This document shows, in pieces, positions 14,509-31,833 of a stretch of 64,000 bases of DNA (positions within the stretch are counted from its first letter, which is position 1; every line of letters starts with the position of its first letter). The translations under genes and the position numbers were made by a program. The notes beneath the pieces were generated by a model that was not told where the DNA came from, searched no databases, and was given only the letters and a program-made list of their open reading frames with translations. Origin of the DNA: Neocallimastix lanati (nom. inval.) (Eukaryota > Neocallimastigomycota > Neocallimastigomycetes > Neocallimastigales > Neocallimastigaceae); assembly GCA_016946835.1 (NCBI GenBank), contig JACVTC010000050.1, positions 662,501-726,500 of the forward strand, in the 5' to 3' direction.

Positions 14509-15853
14509 TATAACATATTAGGATTATTTAGATTAATATTAAATTTTTATATATTTTCAATTAATTTTTACCATATAAAGAATGTTATTAAGATTAAGAT
14601 TAAATAGAGATAAAGAAAATATTTATAACCATAGCCTAAAAATTTTAATTTTTGAATTTGTATACCAAACATTTCTATTTTTATAATTTTGTTTTTTTTA
14701 TTAACCAAAAAAAAAAAACAAAGAATAAATAAAATTATTTTATATTTTATATTAATTTTTTTTATAAGTAATATATATTATAAGCAATAAATATATAATT
14801 ACTTTGTGTAGTTGTATATTTAGCATATCCTCCTAAAGCAGTTGACATAAATTGAATAATTGCAACAGAAGAAAATAATATTATACCAACATTATATAAT
14901 AATGAATTCATCAATGTTCCTCTAATACTATTTAAATATTTATTTATTTTTATTATTATATTTATTTATAAAACAGAATTTTTATTTTTGTAAGTAAAGA
15001 AAAAGATATATTTATTAAATAAAAAGTTTAGTCAAAAATATTCAATATTTCTTAAATTATACATACATTAATGGATGGATTGCAAACATTTCAAATTTCA
15101 TTCCAACTTTCATGCTTCCATTGATTACTGAAGTTAACAGCCAAAACGCCAATGAAGCATAAAGCGCTGTTCCAATAAATGGAACTTTACTTAATAATGT
15201 TAAAATTGAACTTAAGAAAGAAGATATTGGTTCTAAATTAATTGATTTCATGAATGAATATAAAATTATATGTAATAGCCAAATAAAAGATAATATTCCA
15301 CTATTTTTTTTGAATTATTTTTTATTATATAATTGGTGTAGCATTGTTTATTATAAATTAATATATATTTTTAAAAATTAATTTAAAATTATATTATTTA
15401 ATTTTATTAGAATAATAATATATAATAGTAGTATCTAACCCAAATATTCCAAGTAAAAGCTTTGCAAATTGCGTTAATATATTGCCACCTCTTTTTGTAA
15501 ATGACTCTTCCATATTATTATAATCATTTTCAAGTAAAAGAACACTCTATAATAGTAATTTAGAAATAAATAAATAAATAAAAATAATAAAAAATTAATT
15601 AATTAAATAATTAATTTACAATTATTAAATATATCTTATGTTATTTGTTAAATTATTTATTTTTTTTTCTTATCAAATATAGGTTAAGATTTACTTTTTG
15701 AAATTCATTTTCTTTATTTTTTAATTCTTTAACTTCTCTTGAAAATCTGCTTTTATCTTTTGCTTCATTCCTTAATTTTTCAATTTCTAAGCTTTTATCC
15801 ATTAAAGCTTTTGCTCTTAGTCCAATTTCATCTTTTAATTTTTGATATCTATT

Positions 15854-15904
<51 letters not shown>

Positions 15905-17711
15905 TATATATATATATATATTTAGAAAAATAATAAAATAAATTTAATATTTCTTACGTAATAAAATTAATATTTCATGTAATATTAATATTTTAATATA
16001 GATTTCTTAATTGATATTAAAATTTTTTTTTATTATAACATTTTATTCATATTTCTTTTTTAACAATATTTGTATTTAGAATATATAGTATTTTATATAT
16101 AAACTTGCTTATTAAGTAATTATCATACTTTTCTTTACTAATAGGTATAGGTCTATTTTTAAATGACGAAATTAAATCACAAGGTAACGTCACTAATCCA
16201 ATTCCACCGAATATTGAAAATAGGAACCAACCAACAAAAGATATAATGGCTACAATATACAAAAAATATGATACTTTTACATCATTTTCAATTACAGTTT
16301 CAATAAGACAATTATTCTTTAAAATAAATGTTTATTATATATATATTATGTTTTTATTTTGTTGTTTTTATTTTATTTTATTTTATTTTATTTTATTTTA
16401 TTTTATTTTATTTTATTTTATTTTATTTTATTTTATTTTATTTTATTTTATTTTATTTTATTTTATTTTATTTTATTTTATTTTATTTTATTTTATTTTA
16501 TTTTATTTTATTTTATTTTATTTTATTTTATTTTATTTTATTTTATTTTATTTTATTTTATTTTATTTTATTTTATTTTATTTTATTTTATTTTATTTTA
16601 TTTTATTTTATTTTGTTTTATTTGTTGTTAGTATTTTATTTTGTTATTTTAAATTTATATTTTTATTTTTTTTAAAGAAAAAAGTAATATTAATATATTT
16701 GTATATTTGTTATATTTGTTCCATATCATATTTTAATATATTTTGTTATTAATTAATTCAAAATTTAATATCAAATAAAAAAAAAAAAAAAAATTTTATT
16801 TATTATTTTGGTTGTTAAAATTAATATATAAAAGGAATATTATAATGTATTAATATATTTATAATTATTGTTTTTATTAATTATTTCAAAAAAAATTTTT
16901 TTTTTTTAATTTTATTAAAATTTTTTCACCTACAGTCATTTCACAATATTCATTTGAATATTCAAATGCACTGGAATCAACTACATTACTATAAATTTCT
17001 TTTCTTTTTATTGATATTTTACCAAATAGGAACCATAAAATAGTTATTATTCCTATTACAATTACAGCCATTGGTAAAGTCCATTTTGTAGCTGAAATAT
17101 ATTGTTGTTTTGTTCCATTGCTAATTCATATATAGTATATATATATTAAAATTAAATTATTAAATTAATAAATACATATCTACATTTTATTTTTTATTTT
17201 TAGTTTTCTTTTGTATCTTTTAATATATTAATTAATAGTTACTCATTTCCATCATAAGCTTCATAATAAAACATCATAAACGGAATAACAATTATTGCAA
17301 ATATTGAGGTGAGAATGAAAAAAAAAAGATTGAGTACACCCATTGGTAATGACCCTTTTTTAACCGCTTCCCCTCGTTGATTTTGAACATCCAAAGGTAA
17401 TAATAATATATTACAGCATGCTATTATTAATCCGATAATCTTTTATTATTATTAATATTAAATATTTTTATTTTTTATTTGTTTTATATTATCAGGTAAT
17501 ATAATAATTTTTAATAAAATAATTTATATTTTTAATATGTATATATTATTTATTAATATAATTGAGATTTTACCACAATAATTTTTGGAGCCCATGCTAC
17601 CCACTTATCTTCAGGATGTTGGAAATATACCAAAAAATAGAGAGCACTAATTGCTATTAAAACAAAAAAAATTAATGACTCTATTATTAAAACAAAATCA
17701 ACTCCGTCCAT
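14371..17711 (-). CDS. LMBR1/LIMR-family polytopic membrane protein (LMBD1-like)
   Basis: Members of this family include the lysosomal cobalamin exporter LMBD1, lipocalin receptor LIMR and plant LIMR proteins; the substrate here is unknown. Ten exons in phase: 17711-17574, 17439-17243, 17120-16934, 16316-16129, 15848-15695, 15546-15440, 15300-15067, 14927-14803, 14635-14572 and 14455-14371, giving 492 residues, close to plant LIMR length. The order of landmarks matches the family: an N-terminal membrane segment followed by YFQHPEDKW, LPLDVQNQR, IPFMMFYYEAYDG, FGGIGLVTLPCDLI with SFKNRP, a charged coiled-coil loop (exon 5), LGTALYASLAFW-like segments, FAIHP, RGTLMNSLLYNVGIILFSS and IQFMSTALGGYAKYTTTQ. 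The C-terminus is basic, ending in TAA. The third intron is expanded by a 250-bp TTTTA repeat. Family call is firm; cobalamin transport is only a possibility. Confidence 0.9.
16364..16614. repeat. Pentanucleotide (TTTTA)n microsatellite in an intron
   Basis: About 50 nearly perfect TTTTA units lie inside the third intron of the LIMR-type gene (which is on the minus strand). They create three overlapping long Phe/Ile/Leu/Tyr open frames on the plus strand that are artefacts of the period-5 repeat. Confidence 0.97.
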
Positions 17712-18735
17712 TTTTTTTTTTTTTTTTTTTTTTTATGGCTTATTTAATTGATATAATAAATTGATTTTTTACTTTTATATTTATTTGTTAATTTTTTTCT
17801 ATTATCGTAAAATTATATATATAATTTATAATTTCATTTTTAAATATATTTTATTTATTTATATTTGTAATAAAAATAAAAATAAAAAAAATCAACAGTA
17901 ATAAAATACTTAAATAATAATTATTACCATCGACAATATCTAACCTATTTATTTTCGTATAATTACAATAAAAAAAAAAAAGAAAAAAAAAAAAATTAAT
18001 ACCAAACAAAAGAATAAATATAATAAATAATAAATACAAAATAAAATAAAAATATAATTAAATTTTAGTATTTATATTGACAAAATCTTATAATTGAAAA
18101 AGTTTAAATATTAAAAATTTATTAAAAATAATTTTAATAGAATAATGAATAAAAGTTGTTCAATCTTAAGAAAAAAAAAGATTACTTTTATATACAACAA
18201 TTTTAAAATAATAATAATAGATGTAAATAAATATAATTAAGTATATTTATATAATTCTTAATTTATATCATCATATTACTTTTTTGATTATATTGATTGA
18301 TGATTAATTTTTTTTTTTTTTCCTTATCTTTTTTATTTTTAATTTTTTTTTATTTTTTAAAAAATATTTTATTATATGGATTATAAAAATAAGTAATTAA
18401 TTTTAATTGCTTATGAATACTATTTATTTATTTAAATAAAAAAATAAATTATATGAATTATAAATATATAATTGATGTATATATTGATTATTTATTGTTC
18501 AAGTGTTTATATACTTAATGCATATAAAAATCTTCATGCAACAAATAAACTTTTTAATGTTTAAATAAACTTAGTACTAAAATATTAAATTTATAAATAT
18601 ATTTTTTGTTTTGTGTTTTTAGTTTTAATAAAATTCTTGTTTTTTGATTTTAGTTTTAATTTTATTTTCTATATTAATTATTAAATATTAAATTTATTTA
18701 TTCATTTTTTTATTGTTGTATTTCTTATTTTTTAA

Positions 18736-18769
<34 letters not shown>

Positions 18770-18969
18770 TTTTTCATTTAACTTATATATAGTGCATTTT
18801 CATATTATTATTACTTTTTTATGTACTTTACATATTATATATATATTCTTTTATTTTTATCTTATTATATAATAGTTATTAATATATTATTAAATATTTT
18901 GAAAAGTTTTTTGTTTGATAGCTTTTAATTTTAATGATTATTTTTCTAATAATAATTACTAGTTATTAA

Positions 18970-19008
<39 letters not shown>

Positions 19009-19664
19009 AGAAATAAAATTAAAAAATAAAAATATATTAAAAATATATTAAAAATAAAATTTTACTTTTACAAATTTTTATATTTTATATAAATAAGAAT
19101 ATATTCTAATTTATTTCTATGTATATTTATATTATTTCATGTTTTTTTTTTTTTTTTATAAAATATTTTTTAATTAAATATTTATTAAATATATATCTTT
19201 CACTTTTATTTTTATTCCCTTTCATTTCTTATTTAAAAGGAAAAAAAAAAAAAAAAAAAAAGTATAAAAAGAATAAAAATTTACAAAAATAAGTAAAAAT
19301 AAATAAAAGGAGTTAATTAGAAAATTTTTAATAATCTAACAGTATTAAAAAACTAAAATCCAAAATAAATTGGATTATAATTTATTTATAAAATATAAAA
19401 AAATTATAAATTTTGAGAAATTAATAAAATCAATAATATTAATTTTTATCTTGTCTTTATATATTATTTTGTTTTAAAAGAAAAAGGAAAAAGGATTAAT
19501 TTAATTATTTTAATAATATTTCGTAAAATTAAAAAAAAATATATATATATATATATAAAAATATAAAAATAAAAAAAAAAAAAGAAAAAGAAATTTCAGA
19601 TAAACAATTTATAAAAATATTTAAAAAAAAAAAAAAATAGCAAAATAATAAAAATTAAGTTAAA
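17712..19664. other. AT-rich divergent intergenic region
   Basis: This sits between the divergently transcribed LIMR-type and carboxypeptidase genes, so both promoters should lie here. It has homopolymer runs (for example poly(A) near 18976-19007 and 19241-19261), TA runs and short A-rich leaders directly before each ATG. No conserved coding signal and no recognisable regulatory motif above the AT background. Confidence 0.6.
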
Positions 19665-24380
<4,716 letters not shown>

Positions 24381-25232
24381 AAATAAAGTACAATAAAATA
24401 TATAAATGAATAAATAAATAAATAAATAAATAAACAACAGAATAGATTAATTCATAGACCAATTTTTAATACTGAATCAAATTTTAAACCTTAAAAATAT
24501 TAAATATTTAATCAAGGCAAACAAAACAATCTAAAAGTAAAAACAAAACAAAACAAAACAAATAAATAAACATAAAAATTAATCATATTATATTATAAAA
24601 ACATATTTTTTGAATAAAGTTTTTCCTTTTTCCTATTTAAATAAATAATATATTTTAATATGTTGAAACATATTAAAATATATTATTAATAATTTATTCA
24701 GTATATGTAAATAAAGTAATAAATTAATAATTTATTACTATTATTATTATAATTATTAATTTATTATTTTACGTAATTATTTAAAATTAATTTATTTTAT
24801 TATTTCTGTTTAAAAAAAAAAATTGTAAATATAAAAACATTTTTCCTTTAAAAAAAAATTTTTTTTCTTTTTTTTTTTTTTTTTTTCAATTTTGTTTTTT
24901 TTTTCTTGAAAATGAAATAAAATATATTTCAAAGAAAAAAAAAATAAAAAAAAAAAAAAAAAATTAAAAAAAAAAAAAAAAAAAAAAAAATAAAAAAAAA
25001 TAATAAAAAATAAAATAAAATAAAACATAAATTATATTGTTTTGATAAATATATTCTTATATACCTTTTTATTATATAGTTATATATATTTGTTTATATA
25101 TTATATATTTTTTATTATTTCTATTTTTATTTTTAATTTTACAAGTAAATATTATTTATTAATTTTTATTTTTTTTTTAATTTTTTTTTTTTTAATATAA
25201 ATTTCATTTTAAAAGTATTTAAAAATGAATTT
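24381..25232. other. AT-rich intergenic region
   Basis: 3' flank of the carboxypeptidase gene, with AAAT and AAAAC short runs, mixed poly(A)/poly(T) tracts at 24.85-25.0 kb and no coding signal. The open frame on the minus strand near 24.8-25.0 kb is Phe/Lys low-complexity. Confidence 0.6.
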
Positions 25233-25400
25233 TTTATTTCTTCGAAGGGTGAATCTCGCCTTAGTAGTTCAATAAATGATGAATCCAGGGAGAGTTTAGT
25301 GGACACCGCACTATCTATTTTAAAGATGTTACTTCTAGGTTATATTATTTTTTTATTTGTTAGGAAGGGAAAATTCCCGCATAGTACAACTTGCCTAAAT
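25233..25400 (+). mobile_element. Detached 3' terminal fragment of a LINE-type element
   Basis: A GC-richer island open for about 60 codons in one frame. Its core (GAATCTC, then a GATGAATCCAGGG / GATTCAAGTGAG-like stretch, CACTATCTA(T/C)T and GATGT(T/A)ACTTCT) lines up by eye with 60880-60975. That second stretch is the downstream end of the LINE relic at 59-61 kb. Here it lies upstream of another relic in the same orientation, so it is best read as the end of a separate copy. The similarity was aligned by eye only. Confidence 0.5.
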
Positions 25401-25669
25401 ACATAATATTTTTGAGCTTTTTTATTTTTTATTTTTCAACTTTTATTTTTATTTTTATTTTTAATTTATAATGTACTTTTCACCTACATGTACTTTTTAT
25501 AATAAGATTAATAAATATATGAAAGTGTATTCTCTTGTCTAAAAAAAAAAAAAAAAATCTATTTTATTTTAATTTATATTTATATTTTACATCGTTATTA
25601 TTCTGTTCACTTTATCTCATTTTATTCTTTTATTCTTTACAAGATTATTATATTCTAATAAAATTCTTT

Positions 25670-28020
25670 AAAGCCTTGATTCCGGGTAAAGATGATTAAG
25701 AAGAATCTAAAGTGAAAATAATAATAATATTTTATCTGGATTTAAATGTCTTAAAACCTTAATCAATCGTATTTGGAATGGTAATTTTCAAAAATAACGC
25801 ATCTATAATTTCTATTCATACAAAGGGCAACACATTAGATTATAATAACTATGGTGATATCTCTCTTATCAATAATGAATTAAAAATTATAGCAAAATCA
25901 AAGCTTATTGAATCTCTAAATATGGAATTGATAAAGGATTTATTAGACCTGAAAATTTTGGATTTCGTAACCGAGAAGAATGTATAAGCCTTTACATTTC
26001 ATTAAGAATTATATGTTAGAGACAAAAATTTGAAAATAAAGATACTTACCTTTCTTTTTTGGACCTTAAAAAATCGTATGACTCTGTTCCCATATATAAT
26101 GTTTTAATGAAAATTCATCACTTAGGTATTGGAGGTAAGTGCTATAAATTTATTGAAAATTTATACTTATTTTCTAAGACTTGTGTAAGGGTTGATAGAC
26201 AGTTATCAGAATCAATTAGTATTAAGAAAGGTGTTCGTCAAGATTGTCCCCTCTCATCAATTTTATTTAACTTGTTTATTAATGACATTTCTAATAAATG
26301 TGATAAATATGGAATCTCTATTGGGGATAAACTTTGTTGTGGAGGTCTTTTTGTTATGTGCTCCAACAAGATCTCAACTTAAGAAATTGTTAAAATTTGC
26401 CAGTAGATGGACTAGAAATAAAATGCAAGTTAGTATCAATAAATGTTCAAGTTTAGTAGTGTAAGGGGAAGTTTCAAGATTATTAATAATAGTAGCCCTA
26501 CCTTTTACCTTTTAAGTTAAGAGTTACCTCAAACAAATTGATATACCTACTTAGGTGTACCGTTTTCAAATGATATAGAATTAAAACGGATTATACAGAG
26601 AATATATAATGAAGTTAGAAAAGCACTTTATTCCATTAAAGGATTTCTTAAGAATTCTCATATTCCTATCCCTTATAAAAGAACGTTATTTTCTGCTATA
26701 GTAATTGGGCACCTCTACTTGGAGAGAACAAAGAAAGAACGAGTAATTCACAGACACTAGTTAATTCAGGATTATACTGGATTGAAGGATTTTCTAATGG
26801 GAACAACTTTATACCTCTTTATTATGTTTCAAAAAAACTTAACATTCCTCCCCTTTCTGCGAAATGTACAATTGTTCAGGTAAGATGTTTTAAAAAAATG
26901 GAAAAACTTGAAATGTATTATCTCTTATTTACTTAGTGATATATCATGTTGTAGACGTCATAAGTGGGATAATGAAAGAAAAAATTTTAGAAAACAAATA
27001 AGATAAATTTCCATCAAAAAAAACAATTATAAATTTTTATTGGGATAAAGATATGGCGGGAAAATAATCAAGGCTAAGGCTTATAAGAAAAATAGATTTG
27101 TGAAAACTAGAAACTACCTAAAGCTCAACCTTAAAGTATCCTGAATTTAGCATTGGCTACCGATGGGTACTTCGTGCTATATATGGATATAAATTTGATG
27201 CTTATGTTGCCAAAGCCGCCAGTAAGACGACTGTCCAGAACGGGGTCTTTGTTGTTATAGAAAAAATAGTAATTCTCGATCAGAACATTGGTTTTATAAA
27301 TGCTATTTTTTCGGTGAAATTCGAATGAAATATTTTAAGATATTAAAATTCTTTATGATAAATTTTTTATAATTTCCAAATATTGTCCAATATCAAATAG
27401 TAATGTAAATATTGTTATCACAGATATGAATAATACAGAATCAAGTACAGATGCTGATAGTAGTAACAAAGTATATAATATTAATAATAATAGTAATAGA
27501 AATAATATTGCTAATAATCGAAGAATTACAGATAGAAAAAATAGGAATATTAATATTAGTGGTAGTGCAAATAATAGTATCGTTATTAATAATCGTATTA
27601 ATATTTGTAAATTTCTGAATAATGAGTATGTAAATATATATATTTGAGTGTTATTGATTATATAACTTCTTTCTTGGTGAAAAAGATTCATATATTATTG
27701 ATTTAAATTGTAAAAAGGAAATAGGATGTTTTATTTAAGAACCAAATCATTTCTGGTAATTATTCTAAAATGTCATTCTTGGTACGATCTTCGGTTCTCT
27801 TTACAGAAATTATGTCTAGGGCTAATATTTGAGAATTCGAGAAGGGTTGCTATTCCGAAAGTATAAATGTATACTAACCAGGTGTGTTAACGCTGAAAAT
27901 GCAGTAAGATAGACTAGCAAGGCCAATGCCTCTGAAGGAAAAGACCATAATTTCTTTCAGATAGTCAATTCAAGCCCTAATCCGGAATAAGTAATCTGGA
28001 GGTGACGTTCGTTGCATATG
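25670..28020 (+). pseudogene. Degenerate LINE-type (non-LTR) reverse transcriptase, relic 1
   Basis: A series of frame-shifted, stop-interrupted segments that together read as a non-LTR retroelement polymerase. Recognisable parts in order: a GFKCLKTLINRIWNG-like segment near 25.74 kb, NNASIISIHTKG (25.79 kb), LDLKKSYDSVP (26.06 kb, RT motif A region), GVRQDCPLSSILFNLFIND (26.23 kb, motif B region), and CGGLF followed by loss of the catalytic Asp-Asp (26.34 kb). Then come an INKC segment (26.44 kb), YLGVPFS (26.55 kb, thumb), and a C-terminal Cys/His-like stretch near 27.23 kb. An Asn-rich insert lies at 27.43-27.65 kb. The element cannot encode an active enzyme as read. Boundaries are approximate; the 3' side may include the following ATT tract. 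Confidence 0.85.
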
Positions 28021-28111
28021 AACTTTTTTGCGAATTTATTATACACTTTATTTTGAATATTACTTTTTAATTCACGTTACTATTTTAAATATTATTTTAT
28101 TCTAATTGGAT

Positions 28112-28375
<264 letters not shown>

Positions 28376-28489
28376 AATTTTTAAAATTCATATATTTATA
28401 TATATTTTATTTCTCAGTTTCAATTCTCATGAACAATAAAATGTCTTTAATATTTAAAAAAAAATTTTTAAAATTAATAAAACTCTTTA

Positions 28490-28830
28490 TTGTACTCTTT
28501 CATTTGGTTCCAATAAAATTAATACCAAAAGTATTCGATTAATGATTAATATTGGTATGCTATGTTTTATTGATTCATTCTATAATATCAAAAAAAAAAA
28601 AAAAAAAAAAAAAAAATAAATAAATCAAAGAGTATTTTTAATCTTATTCATTATCTAAAGGTATTCATATCTTTCCTATTACTTGCTTTTGCCTATCTTT
28701 TCTGAAACTAAGGGCATTTTACATTGTAAAAATCATATAAAATGTATTCCTATAATTCAAGTATAACAATACTATTGCTAAAAGAAATAGTAAAGTTATA
28801 AATAATTACTCTTTATTATAGTAATGGTGA
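28490..28830 (+). pseudogene. LINE-type relic 3 (thumb/C-terminal fragment)
   Basis: A GC-richer stretch with an open segment containing FGSNKINTKSIR and INIGMLCFIDSF. It resembles the region of relic 1 reading VNSGLYWIEGFS and a segment of relic 2 near 59.89 kb, where the nucleotide string TATGCTATG-like/CATGCTATG is shared. Then come a poly(A) interruption and LIHYLKVF. It is heavily broken, and remnants may continue towards 29.3 kb. Family link is by eye. Confidence 0.5.
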
Positions 28831-28855
28831 TTAGTTTAATATTCTCAATATAACC

Positions 28856-28890
<35 letters not shown>

Positions 28891-28987
28891 ATGTTAGATC
28901 GAAATCTTTGAATTTCACCAATTTTTTTTTTTCTTGCTATTATAAAGAAAATAATAATAATAATAATAATAAAAAATGAAAATAAAA

Positions 28988-29019
<32 letters not shown>

Positions 29020-29618
29020 TAAAAAAATAAAACTAAAAATGAAAAAACACTTCTTAAAGAATTCAATATCTAATCCTCCGTATAAAGTTGGATTATCTAA
29101 TCAACACCACACTAACCTTTTTGAACAATGAGAAAGAAAAAACCTTTTTAATCATGAATGACAATAACTAATCGATATAATAAAGAAGAACTTCAATTGT
29201 TTGTCCTTTATGTTAATTAAAATCGAATAATAATATTTTCTCTTGGTTCAATGAAACAATAGTAAATGAACAATATGATATTAATTGCTTTGATTTGAAG
29301 AGTTTAAAAGATACCATATTATCTTATAATTCATTGTTTTATAAAAAATTCTAATATTTTCTTTTAAAGAATATAAACAAATAAAAAAAGAGAAAAAATT
29401 TGTATATATATTTTTTATTTTTAATTCTTTATTTATTTATTTTAATTATTTTTTTTTTTATTATTATTATTATTTGCTAAAAATTTAAATTATTTACATT
29501 TCAATTTTTATAATTTATTATTCAATTTGGATTTTTTAAAAAATAATATTTCATTATATCTTATACTTTCATTTTTTTTTTTTTTTTTTTTTTTTTTTAT
29601 CAGATTGAAATTCTAAAT
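28831..29618. other. Intergenic, possible further element debris
   Basis: Contains TA and AAT short runs (28860-29010), then a slightly GC-richer stretch at 29070-29340 without any frame longer than about 20 codons. That stretch may be decayed retroelement sequence, but I cannot assign it. The last 250 nt are AT-rich 3' flank of the acylphosphatase gene. Confidence 0.4.
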
Positions 29619-30091
29619 TTAACAACGGTAAATAACGAAGCCGGTTTCATCAGCTTCTTTATCACTAATAGAAAATTCAGCATGATCTATAATACTTTTT
29701 GGTGAACCTGTATATTGAAGAAATTCCTTGCTACAGTTTATCATTATTTCATATTTTATATTTTTATGAAAAATTCATATATATGTATATATAATATTTA
29801 AAATTAATTTGTTTATTTTATTATATTATCAAAAATTATATAATAAATCTCTAATTATAATTATATTACAATTTTTCAATTTGAGATTCTTTTCCAGTAG
29901 CAAGACCTTGAACAGTACCTCTGGTAGTATTCATACACCAACCTCTTAAACCAAGCTTTTCACCTTCTAATTTAGTATATTTACGGAAAAATACACCTAT
30001 TTTATAAATTATATATTTATATATTTATAATATATATGAATGTATATATTTTTTTTTAAAATTTTAAAATTAAAAAATAGATTTATAATAA

Positions 30092-30133
<42 letters not shown>

Positions 30134-30139
30134 AACTTT

Positions 30140-30177
<38 letters not shown>

Positions 30178-30702
30178 AAAGGTGTTTATATTTATATATA
30201 TTATATTTGTTTTAACTAAAGAAAATACTAAAATTAACGACTAAAACTATTAGAATTTCCAATTTATCAAATTTAACCAAAAAAAAAAAAAAGGATTTAA
30301 AATATTTATCAACTGTAAAATATATTTTTATCTTTAAATTAATATATAATATAGTCAAAATGAAAATAACAAACCTTGAACTTTTCCAAAAACTTCAAAT
30401 TTGACTGAAACAATTTTTTCGTTATCTGAGGTTGTTGACATTTTCTTAATTAATTTCTTAATAAATAATCTTTTCTTTGAAAAATTATTTATAATACTTC
30501 TAGTTGATGAAAAAGTTTTTGTGGTATTATTAATCGTTTTCTTATGGGTTAAAAGACTTGAAGTATTTAAATTCTTTTTATTAAGATTACTTTTTGTTAT
30601 ATTGTTTTCACTTAGCATTGAAAAACTATTTATAGTGATAAAATTAATAGCAGGTCTACTTGATAAAATCATAGAACTTTTAGAAAGATTTATAATAGAC
30701 AT
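29619..30702 (-). CDS. Acylphosphatase with long N-terminal extension
   Basis: Acylphosphatase hydrolyses carboxyl-phosphate bonds such as those of acetyl- or carbamoyl-phosphate. Three exons: 30702-30375, 29996-29870 and 29730-29619, giving 188 residues. The canonical domain starts after residue 88: [11 protein letters not shown], then VFFRKYT with the substrate-binding Arg (Arg114), [17 protein letters not shown] with the catalytic Asn (Asn132), and an FLQYTG...FVIYRC end, all in family order. The usual protein is about 100 residues, so residues 1-87 are extra: Ser/Asn/Thr/Lys-rich with a single Glu. This would suit an organelle-targeting presequence (hydrogenosome in an anaerobic fungus), but that is inference. 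An in-frame Met88 would give the standard cytosolic form. Stop is TAA. Confidence 0.92.
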
Positions 30703-31833
30703 TTTTTTTTTTTATTATTATATATATATAATTTTTATTTTTTAATTCTTATTTCTTTTTATTTTATTTAATAGAAATATAAAAATTATCTTTTTCTCTT
30801 TTTTTTTATTTTTTTTTTTATTAAATATTAATATATAAATATTAATATATAAGTTTTATTAAAAGCATACAAAGAATACAAATTAATATATACATATATT
30901 AAATATAATAAATTTATATATACATAATTAATAACATAATATTAAATTACTAAATAATATATTATATATTAATTTTAGATTTTATATTTTTGGTGGATAG
31001 GTTTTCTAATTTTTCTTTTTTTTCTTTTTATAAAAAATATAAAAATATAATAAAATAAATATATAAATAAAATTTAAATATTTATTTTATTATATTTTTT
31101 GATTAAAAGAGAAACTAAATAAATAAATAAATAAATAAATTTAAAATATTAAAATTATTCAAATTTTAAATGTAACATTTTTTGTTAATTACATTTATTT
31201 ATATATATTATTAACAAAAAATATTAATATATTAAATATATTTATTAATATATTTATTATATATTATTTAAAAAGAGAATTTATTATTTTTTATATTTAA
31301 ATATTATAATTTACGAATTATAATTTTATTATTATTAGTTATAATAAAGCTAACCTTTAAGAAAGTTTAATTTTTTATTATTATTATTATTTGTTAATAA
31401 TAAACTATTTAAATTAATATTTATATATTTTGCAAAATTAGAAATCATATACAATTATTTTATAAAAAATTATTTTAAAATACGATATATTTTATAATAT
31501 TATTTTTTGTCGTTTTATTTAATTTTCTTTTTCTTTTAATCTAACTTTTATTATAATTTAAAATAAATAAATATATATATATATTTAAAAATTGCTTTAT
31601 ATTAATTTTTACAAGTAAATAAATAATAAACTATATACATTTAATATTAATACTTTTATGTTTTTATACTTTCTATTCCACTTTTATATTACTTCATTAT
31701 TATTATTTATAATAATTTGCATTAAAGTTATAATAATTATTTTTTAATATTTTCTATTGAATAATTATGTATTAATGAATATATATGTGATATTTTATTC
31801 TATTATTATTTTTTTTTATTAATTTTTATTTAA
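30703..31833. other. AT-rich intergenic region
   Basis: Lies between two minus-strand genes. Short ATT and AAAT runs and poly(T) tracts; no conserved coding signal on either strand. Confidence 0.6.

Noticed and set aside
16246-16752. Overlapping plus-strand Phe-Ile-Leu-Phe-Tyr frames
   Set aside because: Artefact of the (TTTTA)n microsatellite in an intron of the LIMR-type gene on the other strand.
27426-27647. Asn-rich 73-codon frame as a separate gene
   Set aside because: It lies within LINE relic 1 between recognisable element segments and has no start context or homology; probably an expanded repeat in the relic.
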